From contig CALCOQ010000056.1 of assembly GCA_937897005.1 (NCBI GenBank), positions 1-10,183 of the forward strand: a stretch of DNA of 10,183 nucleotides, written 5' to 3'. Below, piece after piece: positions 1 to 7,100 of the stretch. Positions within the stretch are counted from its first letter, which is position 1, and each line of letters begins with the position of its first letter. The DNA is from an uncultured euryarchaeote. Its GTDB lineage: Archaea; Thermoplasmatota; Poseidoniia; Poseidoniales; Poseidoniaceae. The notes beneath the pieces are model-generated. The model was not told the DNA's origin and searched no databases. It saw nothing but the letters and a program-made list of their open reading frames with translations. A program made the position numbers and the translations under genes.

Positions 1-1
1 A

Positions 2-1540
2 GATAGATATGGTTGTATAGATAGCGACAAGGATGGTTGGTCGGTGACTTCGGATTTCGACGATGACGACGCAAGTAAATGGGGAATTGACAGTGATGGA
101 GACGATGTTTCGGATGAAAATGACCACTTCCCAGATGATGCTGAACAATCGCGAGACCAAGATGGTGATGGATATGGAGATGATTCCAGCAAAGAAAATG
201 GTGATGATTGCCCCAATGCTGCTGGGAACTCCTATATCGACAGAGTGGGGTGTGGGGATGCCGATGAAGATGGTGTCTCAGATCAAGGCGATCAATGCCC
301 AAATATTCCGGGATGGTCGAGCACTCCATGGGCTGGTTGTCCAGACTCGGATGGTGATGGTGCTGCTGATGTGATTGATGCATTCCCAGAAGATTCTGAG
401 GAGGACCGCGACATTGACAAGGATGGAATCGGAGATAATTCTGACAACTGTGTCAATAAAGCGACGAATGAAACCATCGATTGTACCGAGGATCGAGACA
501 ATGATGGATTCAACGACTCTGTTGACATCTTCCCAACAGATCCTGATGAATGGGCGGATAGCGACGGAGACGAAACAGGAGACAACAGCGACGTATGGCC
601 TCTTGATTCAACAATCTGGTCTGATTCAGATGGCGATGGGTGGGCTGATCAATTTGGGCATCCCTTGACCGATGATTGCCCCAGTCTTCCGGGAACCAGT
701 TCAATATTCATGAATGGTTGTTCAGATCTTGATGAAGATGGGATGCCTGACATTCTGGATCCTGATATCGATGGCGATATGATAACCAATGACAATGAGA
801 TGGACGCATCTACTCCAACCATGACTTTCGACCCATTTGACCCAAATTCCAGACCACAGGATATCGATGGGGATTTCATCCCAGACGTGCTGGACCATGA
901 CAGGGATGGAGATGGTTTCCCAGACGAATTGGAAAGAGAGAGAGGCAGTGATTACAAAGATGGTAACAAAACACCATTCAACAAATATGGAGATCAGGAT
1001 ACTGGGTTGTTCTACGTCCCCGGTGAAGGCTTCAAGTCACAATATGACCCAGAAGGAGTCGAGATTTCAGTATCTGTCGTGGTCGACCTTATCACCAGCG
1101 AATTACTTCTTCCTCTAGCGATGATTCCAATCACTGTTTTCGCATTGATGAGAAAACGACGTCGGTACAAGAAAATGCGAAACAGATTGGAGGATTGTAA
1201 GGATGTTGACATGCTCAAGGCGTATGAAGAAGATATCGATGACTTGGTCGTTCACCGCAAAGTGAAGGTCGAGCATGGAATGTTGTTGAGAAATATGTTC
1301 GAACGAATGAGAGACCAGTTCGAGGACCAGGAACAGGTTCGATTACTCGGTGGTAAAGCCTCTTCAGGTTCAGGTGGGATGGGACGCGGAGGAGGCCAGC
1401 AGAGTGGACCTCAACTTCCTCAAGGAGTTGGCATGCGAGGGCAACAGCGAGGTGGCGGCCAAGGCAACAGTGGAAACCTTGGTGGTGGCGGAGGACCGAA
1501 AAGACCCGGTGACCGTGGTGGTGGCGGTGGCCGTTACTGA
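2..1540 (+). CDS. TSP3-repeat Ca2+-binding surface protein, C-terminal membrane anchor (5' partial)
   Basis: The reading frame is open from the left edge. The GTG at 44 is not the true start, because residues encoded at 2-43 already contain a repeat unit (DSDKDG). The 512 visible residues fall into three parts. The first is an acidic ectodomain to about nt 1060 with about 13 DxDxDG-type units, the thrombospondin type 3 / calcium-binding pattern. Motifs such as FPxDxxEW and DDCP...GC recur between units, so Cys pairs probably form disulfides between Ca2+ loops. The second is one transmembrane helix at about nt 1076-1150, followed by RKRRRYKK, which places the C-terminus in the cytoplasm. The third is a charged, probably helical cytoplasmic segment (about nt 1151-1348) and a 63-residue tail (1349-1537) with 29 glycines and three RGGG motifs. 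TSP3 repeats are known to bind Ca2+ and to act as rigid extracellular stalks. The ligand, and any enzymatic or adhesion domain, would lie in the missing N-terminal part. Adhesin or stalk is my best guess. Confidence 0.85.
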   Translation, partial: DRYGCIDSDKDGWSVTSDFDDDDASKWGIDSDGDDVSDENDHFPDDAEQSRDQDGDGYGDDSSKENGDDCPNAAGNSYIDRVGCGDADEDGVSDQGDQCPNIPGWSSTPWAGCPDSDGDGAADVIDAFPEDSEEDRDIDKDGIGDNSDNCVNKATNETIDCTEDRDNDGFNDSVDIFPTDPDEWADSDGDETGDNSDVWPLDSTIWSDSDGDGWADQFGHPLTDDCPSLPGTSSIFMNGCSDLDEDGMPDILDPDIDGDMITNDNEMDASTPTMTFDPFDPNSRPQDIDGDFIPDVLDHDRDGDGFPDELERERGSDYKDGNKTPFNKYGDQDTGLFYVPGEGFKSQYDPEGVEISVSVVVDLITSELLLPLAMIPITVFALMRKRRRYKKMRNRLEDCKDVDMLKAYEEDIDDLVVHRKVKVEHGMLLRNMFERMRDQFEDQEQVRLLGGKASSGSGGMGRGGGQQSGPQLPQGVGMRGQQRGGGQGNSGNLGGGGGPKRPGDRGGGGGRY

Positions 1541-1549
1541 GCACAGGAA

Positions 1550-1564
1550 TATATTTTAAATATA
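1550..1564. terminator. AT-rich palindrome between convergent genes, possible terminator
   Basis: The 62-base gap between the stops of the TSP3 protein and the convergent hydrolase contains tatattt-t-aaatata, a perfect 7-base inverted repeat around one central base. Short T-runs lie on both strands. Archaeal transcription usually ends at T-rich tracts rather than strong GC hairpins, so this could end either transcript. It is also TATA-like and could be chance in AT-rich spacer DNA. Confidence 0.25.
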
Positions 1565-1602
1565 GTGAAATTATTCTGAGTTTGACGAATACGTGCTGAG
1601 TA

Positions 1603-3489
1603 CTATTGACAAACTTCGTGAGTACACCCAGGAACCTCGAAAATGAATGCATCATCGATATCAAATGTATCTAGTTGCAGAGTTGAGCCTTCACCTTCCA
1701 TGATAGTGACAATGGTTGAAGTGGAAGCGGGAAGATAATCCTCTCCAGTACTCATCAATGTCAACTTGATCGTGTGATTTGCCATCACTTCAACGTCCAT
1801 AGGCAGAAATTCCATCAACGCTGTGAATGATTGTAATGGTGGGGTCCAGGTCTGTATCTGCTCTCCTCCTTCGTGATATCGCAGGTCCATGATAGCATGT
1901 CCAATATGTAGGCAAGCACCACTCTCATCACAATCCTCCATCATGGCATACAATTGCCCACCATATGTCGTGGTTCTGACCTCAACATGCAATCTTGGTA
2001 ATCCAGCGATATATATCGCTTCTTCCAACGATTCTGATTCATACACCACACTCGAGGTTGCATCTGGAAGAATGTTGAGCCCACCACTTATTCGACTCAA
2101 CTCACCACCTAAAGCCAGCCTTACTTCCGTTGTGTCTTCTGGTGGATAGCGTTCCTCCAATCTCCAGGTTCCAAGTTGAGATTGGATCTCTATCCATTGA
2201 CCCGGTTGTGTACCGATTTCCTTCAGGTAATAATCAAACCATTCCAACAGATCCTGCATCCAATCAAATCGGACCATCTCTGGAAAGGCTTCTCCACCGC
2301 GTCCGGGGCCGCTTCGGTCAAGCATTATATCTGGCCGGTCAGGATAATCATGATCCCACTGCCCAAACAGACCCTTGCTCTCGATTCCACGATCCTTGAG
2401 CAGATTTATCGTAGGAATTGCCATATGGGGGTCAACATTCCAATCATGCATTCCCTGAACGATATATATCGAGCCCTTGTAATTCTCCAGAACCCTGTCA
2501 AGGAAGTATCTCTCCTGCCAGTATGTTCCAACCACTTCACTTCCAAAAGCATAGGCAGCCGTTCCTGTAGCAGGACCTGCGAAATAATCAGGACACATAT
2601 TTCCAATATCCTCGCTATCTCCATCAATTCCATATGAACCATAAACAACATTGTGCATGAATGGTGCTCTGGCTTCGGATGAACCATTTCTCCACATCAA
2701 TTCCTTGACTCCAATCAATCCAGAGATGGGAACGATGGTCGCTAGATGGGGATTTCCGAACATCGCTGCTTGCCAAGGGGTGCTTCCATCGTAAGACTTG
2801 CCGATCATCGCAACGTTGCCATTGGACCATTCTTGTTCACCCAACCATGTTACTGCTGCATCTATTCCAAGTTGCTCTGCATTACCCATGAGATCCATAC
2901 AATGATTCGAATCTCCTGTCCCAGATACTGAGACTTGAGCGAATGCGAAGCCATGTGGAAGAATCTGATCGATTATCATCTGTCCCAACCAAGTGCCAGG
3001 AACTTCAATCGAAGGAGTACTGACACTTGCCTCATTGAAGTATGGACCGAATTCTGCAATCACCGGAACTTCAACTCCCTCAGGGACATCTGGTCGCCAA
3101 TATGCCAGACTCACCTTGCCGTTCGGAGCAGAGCCACCTTCCTCTATTGGAAGATTGAATTCCACGAAAACATGCGTGGAATTCCACTCGTTTGCTGTCG
3201 CCAGTGGCTGATAAGAACCAAACTCCATGACAAAGCCATGACTCATGTTGGTGACATAATCCAAGTTATGTCGTTCCCATGTAGGTACCCTGACTCCCGT
3301 GTTCTCTGATGATTCACCATTCACGGTACTCTCTGCGACATGACCGAATCCCGCAGCGAGAATAATGAAGATTATCGTGATTGCAACAGTCGCCCCCAAT
3401 GCCATATCCAGTTCTCTTTTTGAACTGACATCGGCGGATGAAACGGGACCTGTCTCAGGGACCAATTCAGCTACAAGCGGCTCTTGCAT
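1603..3489 (-). CDS. Membrane-anchored CocE/PepX-type (peptidase S15) serine hydrolase
   Basis: This is an alpha/beta hydrolase of the X-Pro dipeptidyl-peptidase / CocE group, with the C-terminal beta (jelly-roll) domain of that family. With the start at 3489 it has 628 residues. The triad is readable. The nucleophile Ser232 lies in GKSYDGS (codon 2794-2796), matching the PepX GKSY motif. Asp349 lies in QGMHDWNV (codon 2443-2445) and His380 in GQWDHDYP (codon 2350-2352). The C-terminal domain begins near WIEIQSQLGTWRLEERYPP. The N-terminus is acidic, then KREL, then a hydrophobic helix at about residues 31-48 with no clear cleavage site, so I infer an N-in anchor with the enzyme outside the membrane. 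The start is uncertain. ATG 3567 adds 26 Ser-rich residues of different character, ATG 3405 begins just before the helix, and none has a Shine-Dalgarno. I prefer 3489 because the protein then opens with a typical acidic cytoplasmic leader. The likely role is cleavage of peptides (X-Pro) or esters at the cell surface; the substrate cannot be read from sequence. Confidence 0.85.
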   Translation of the reverse strand: MQEPLVAELVPETGPVSSADVSSKRELDMALGATVAITIIFIILAAGFGHVAESTVNGESSENTGVRVPTWERHNLDYVTNMSHGFVMEFGSYQPLATANEWNSTHVFVEFNLPIEEGGSAPNGKVSLAYWRPDVPEGVEVPVIAEFGPYFNEASVSTPSIEVPGTWLGQMIIDQILPHGFAFAQVSVSGTGDSNHCMDLMGNAEQLGIDAAVTWLGEQEWSNGNVAMIGKSYDGSTPWQAAMFGNPHLATIVPISGLIGVKELMWRNGSSEARAPFMHNVVYGSYGIDGDSEDIGNMCPDYFAGPATGTAAYAFGSEVVGTYWQERYFLDRVLENYKGSIYIVQGMHDWNVDPHMAIPTINLLKDRGIESKGLFGQWDHDYPDRPDIMLDRSGPGRGGEAFPEMVRFDWMQDLLEWFDYYLKEIGTQPGQWIEIQSQLGTWRLEERYPPEDTTEVRLALGGELSRISGGLNILPDATSSVVYESESLEEAIYIAGLPRLHVEVRTTTYGGQLYAMMEDCDESGACLHIGHAIMDLRYHEGGEQIQTWTPPLQSFTALMEFLPMDVEVMANHTIKLTLMSTGEDYLPASTSTIVTIMEGEGSTLQLDTFDIDDAFIFEVPGCTHEVCQ

Positions 3490-3647
3490 CGAAACCAACG
3501 GGATGACACTCACAAATGAGTATGACGCAAACGTGTTACTCGCCATAGAAGCAACTGAACATGACATTACGAGGGTTTTCGCAGTATGAAATCGATAGGG
3601 TAAGCATCAAGAAGGGAACGCTGGTCGGATGACCGAAAGTGTCTATC
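3490..3647. promoter_or_regulatory. Divergent intergenic region between hydrolase and RAM genes
   Basis: This spacer must carry the promoters of the minus-strand hydrolase and the plus-strand RAM pair. It is 158 bases, or 80 if the hydrolase starts at 3567. I see no convincing TATA/BRE box on either strand. A short inverted repeat, ggtc-ggat-gacc at 3623-3634, lies 14-25 bases before the RAM gene's ATG and could be an operator, but a 4-base arm is weak evidence. No Shine-Dalgarno precedes 3648. Confidence 0.35.
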
Positions 3648-3881
3648 ATGCCTGAAGCATTCGTTCTGTTCAAGACACAGCCATCCAAGGAACGAGATGT
3701 ATATTTCGCTCTAGATCTACATGATAATGTTGCTGAATTACACGTTCTTTACGGTGAGTACGACCTATTGGCATTGGTTTCTGCTCCAGATCACAAATCA
3801 CTGACTTCTTTCCTGATGCAGGACTTCAGATTGATAGATGGTGTCAGCGACACCCAGACACTTATCGCAGTCGATTATTGA
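3648..3881 (+). CDS. Stand-alone Lrp/AsnC ligand-binding (RAM) domain protein, first of a pair
   Basis: This 77-residue protein consists only of the regulation-of-amino-acid-metabolism (RAM) domain, which in full-length Lrp/AsnC regulators binds amino acids and drives oligomerisation. The family pattern is visible: an opening beta strand (AFVLFKTQP), the central GEYDLLALV strand-turn, a helix around LTSFLMQDF, and the closing GVSDTQTLIAVD strand. There is no helix-turn-helix, so it cannot bind DNA by itself in the usual Lrp way. I chose ATG 3648 over an in-frame GTG at 3639 because it gives exactly the length of the next gene and starts at the first strand. Stand-alone RAM proteins are known in archaea and bacteria and form ring-like oligomers. 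Plausible roles are sensing a small molecule or modulating a full-length Lrp partner encoded elsewhere. Confidence 0.85.
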   Translation: MPEAFVLFKTQPSKERDVYFALDLHDNVAELHVLYGEYDLLALVSAPDHKSLTSFLMQDFRLIDGVSDTQTLIAVDY

Positions 3882-3886
3882 GGTGA
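3880..3886 (+). promoter_or_regulatory. Shine-Dalgarno site overlapping the upstream stop codon
   Basis: The motif gaggtga ends four bases before ATG 3891 and overlaps the TGA stop (3879-3881) of the first RAM gene. It is the clearest ribosome-binding site in the window. It fixes the start of the second RAM gene and suggests translational coupling within one transcript. Confidence 0.7.
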
Positions 3887-3890
3887 AAGA

Positions 3891-4124
3891 ATGGCTATTG
3901 GATTCGTATTGATCAACACAAGCTCTGGATTTGAACATTCCATTCGCTCTGCTCTCGATGAAATCGAGCTGGTTTCCGGTCGCTGGATGCTTTTTGGAGA
4001 ATATGACCTCATTGCCCGCATTCAAGCAGAGGATGAGGTTGAATTGACTCGATGCATTGTTGAACAAGTAAGAATCATCCCTGGTATCAAGGATACCAAG
4101 ACCCTTATCGGTGCAGAACTCTGA
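3891..4124 (+). CDS. Stand-alone Lrp/AsnC ligand-binding (RAM) domain protein, second of a pair
   Basis: This second RAM-only protein also has 77 residues. It aligns without gaps to the upstream protein with 29 of 77 identical positions counted by hand, about 38 percent. Shared blocks include FVL, ALD, GEYDL and TLI near the end; the ligand-pocket and helix positions differ more. It lacks a helix-turn-helix. Only nine bases separate it from the previous stop and a strong Shine-Dalgarno lies in the overlap, so the two are almost certainly co-transcribed and probably made in balanced amounts. Because RAM domains dimerise through their beta sheets, a hetero-oligomer is a reasonable inference. 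The divergence suggests an old duplication, with the copies possibly binding different ligands. The target process is unknown. Confidence 0.87.
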   Translation: MAIGFVLINTSSGFEHSIRSALDEIELVSGRWMLFGEYDLIARIQAEDEVELTRCIVEQVRIIPGIKDTKTLIGAEL

Positions 4125-4151
4125 ATCTTAAGTTCGCACATTTGGGGATTG

Positions 4152-4159
4152 CTTTAACA
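4152..4159 (+). promoter_or_regulatory. Possible TATA-like element for the giant surface protein
   Basis: The sequence ctttaaca is centred about 28 bases before ATG 4184. That is the spacing expected of an archaeal TATA box if transcription starts at or just before the start codon, giving a leaderless or very short-leader mRNA. No good Shine-Dalgarno precedes the ATG. The match to a TATA consensus is only moderate, and read-through from the RAM genes 59 bases upstream is also possible. Confidence 0.3.
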
Positions 4160-4183
4160 GAGAAGGGAAAGGCCCCGCAGGCC

Positions 4184-7100
4184 ATGAAGCCACAGTGTGC
4201 TGTTCTACTGGCATTGGCGATGTTGTTGTTTTCACCTATGGCTGTGGTGCTTGAAGATTCAATTCCTTCTGAAACGGATTCTGGAATCAATACTGTTTCC
4301 GTTGAGTCCGGAAGCAGCGCTAGAGCAACAACCACCTGGAGTGGCAATGTCTGGTTGAATTCCTCGTATCACATTTCGTCATCAGATGCCCTGGTGGTGT
4401 CAAATTGTACCCAGATATGGATGTCCTATGGAACCAGGATCCATGTTGATGGGCGTTTGACGGTAGAAGGAACACAATCGTGCCCTGTGAAGATGCACAG
4501 TCAGGGCTTCGGCGACCATCTTGGCATTCAATTCAATTCAACATCACGAAATCGAGGAAGTGTGGTCAACAATCTCACCATCGAGGATTCAGAATATGCA
4601 GTGACCATCTACAACAGCAATCCTCTGCTCTACAATCTCACTGTCGAGGACGCTGATAGAGTGGCTGTTGACCTCTACAATTCGGCCTCACCAATCATTC
4701 AAGACCTAACTATTCAAGATGGTGGACAAGGACTTGCCAATGGAATCGAATGGAGACAAGGAATCGGACTCTCAGTTGGTAATTACTCAACTCCAGTGGT
4801 CAACAGATTCGTTGCTGATGGGCTGGAGAACCGAGCTCTCAACGTGTGGGGTAATTCAGGAGGGATGTACAGAAACCTGAACTTCACGAATATCGGAGGC
4901 GCAGTTCTTTCACTTTCAGCGGCCATCTGGGTCGAGGATTCTCAATTATTGATTGAAGACGTATACATTGATGAGTGTGATAATGGCGCATATATCCGTC
5001 ATATCTCAGATTCTTCCATTACCAGAGCGGTAATGCGCAGAGTGGTGATTGAAGATAGTCAGTTCAGAGGCTTGATGGTGGACAAGAGTGACCATCTCAA
5101 CTACACCAATTATCAGGCCGCTATCATCGAGGACCTTGAGATTCGAGGTACAGGTGGTCCAGATGCAGCAGATCAAGGCTGGGCAGAAGCAGCATTGGAG
5201 ATCAATGCCAGTGGTGCATGGATTGAAGGAGCGGTGATAGAAGACAACATCGCACCAGGAATAAGGCTCTACTTCACCGATTCCAGCACCACAATGAAGG
5301 ATGTATCAGTGTCTGATTCAGGTAATCCGAACAAGGGAACACACGCTGCTGGAATTTACAATCGCGCTGCTTTCTTCGCTCCTGAATTCATCAACCTGAG
5401 CGTCACTGGTTCCGCAGGACCCGGAGTCTGGATTGAATCAGGTGGTGCCATTCAAGGGCAGAACTGGACACTGTTCAACAACAGTGCTCAAGGGTTGAGA
5501 GTTGATGGCTCTGCACTGGTTGTTGATGGAATGGATATCCATGACAACAATCTTTCAGCAGTCAGAGTCTTTGATGGGCGCAAGGTCGAATTGTCGAATG
5601 TATCCACCACTGGCAATGGCCATCAAGCAACAGGTCCAGAAGATGGAGCTGCAATGGTGTTCATCGAATCCAACGACATCGAATCGAACAGTGGCGATGT
5701 CATGTGCAGAACCTGCATCTCCCGTGAAGATGCTTGGGGAGGAGTCTGGGCACAAGACAGTGTTGACCTTTGGTTGGATGATTTTGACATCCATGATCCA
5801 CTCAATGGAACCGCACCAATTGTAATCGATAACGGTGGTCTGACAGCATCGTATCAAGGTGGAAGATTCCAGATGCACGATGTCCACGTCTGGGTCAATC
5901 GCAGTGGTCCTGCTATCAGCATCACTGAAGCTGCAGGTGTCATCGATGGTCTGGACATGCATGGGAGCCACCAAGGATTGCACTGGGATGCGAATCACAA
6001 CGGGGTATGGACAAGTGAACTTTCTCACGCGGTTCTACGCGGTAGCGATTGCCTGATCCTTTCAAATCACTCAGACCTGATTGGAGTTGGATTGAACATC
6101 AGCAATGATTGCAGTGGTTCTATCCAATTCAATGATGTTGATGCCAACTGGTCCACGACATATGATGAGAGTGGAAGCCACGTATTGTCGCTGGATGCGA
6201 ATTCCAGTCTCCGTCTTCATCAACCCGACAACATAGACTTGAATCAAGCCATCATTCCAACTGGAGCCTATATCGACCTTGCATGGGACATGACGGTATG
6301 GGTCATCAATCAGCACGGCAATGGGGTGCCTAGGGCGGACGTAGAAGTTTCATTCGACCAATACTCCACTGACTTTCAATATGTCAGCGACTGGTTGGGT
6401 TTCGATAAATTTCCCAATTTCATCGGTCAGCGTTGGAATTCAACTGGAGCAAGCTCCTTCACTCAGGTTTCAGTCGAATGTTCCTATGACAACACCACCA
6501 ATACCACATCCTTCTCCTTCAACGATGATGAAATTCTCTATTGCGTGATGGACTTGGCCAACCAACCGCCATTCCTCGTCTGGTCAACACCTGAGGACCA
6601 AGACATCTTCCCAAGTGGAGGTCAGGTCATTTTCAATGCAAGTGACTCTTGGGACCTTGATAATGATACACTGAGTTACACTTGGACATCTTCGCTGAAC
6701 GGTATTATTGGTTCAACTTCTACAATCAGTGTCAACGATGGTGGTGAAGTCTCATTGAATGATGGAATACATGACATCACACTGGAAGTATGTGACCAAG
6801 CAGGAAACTGTGTCTCGGAAACCCGCACGATAGAATTGACCAACCTTCCTCCAATCATCAGTATCACAACCTCTCCTCCTCCTGATTTCAACAACATTCT
6901 ACGCCCAGCATGGACAGAGGATGTGACTTTCAACAGCAGTTCTACCGTTGACCCTGAAGGTGATACCCTGACTCGCCGAATATGGGCCAGTCACTGGCCC
7001 TCCTCTCAATATTGCACGGGCACCGATTGTCAAGATGAATGGACCATGAATTTCGCTGATTCATCTCAAGCGAATTTCACACTGGAGATCGGTTTCAGTG

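Noticed and set aside
44..46. GTG as the true start of the TSP3-repeat protein
   Set aside because: The same frame is open to the left edge and already encodes a TSP3 unit with a Cys (GCIDSDKDG), so the gene begins outside the window.
2..1060. DNA-level tandem repeats (satellite or CRISPR-like) in the gat-rich region
   Set aside because: The repetition is at protein level (DxDxDG); the DNA units vary in sequence and spacing and lie inside one open frame.
1215..1664. 149-residue open frame on the minus strand
   Set aside because: It lies opposite the Gly/Arg-rich and helical part of the TSP3 gene, has His/Leu-rich composition typical of antisense of such codons, and shows no family motif.
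2176..2637. 153-residue open frame on the plus strand
   Set aside because: It is antisense to the catalytic part of the S15-type hydrolase, where the triad is intact; no domain features.
3648..4124. Full Lrp/AsnC transcription regulators
   Set aside because: Each protein is only 77 residues and starts directly at the first beta strand of the RAM domain; no helix-turn-helix is encoded.
4142..4183. TTG start adding 14 residues to the giant surface protein
   Set aside because: The extension is polar and precedes a signal peptide that begins properly at ATG 4184.
5555..6028. 157-residue open frame on the minus strand
   Set aside because: It is antisense to the beta-helix coding region, which has clear domain structure; no recognisable motif or start context.
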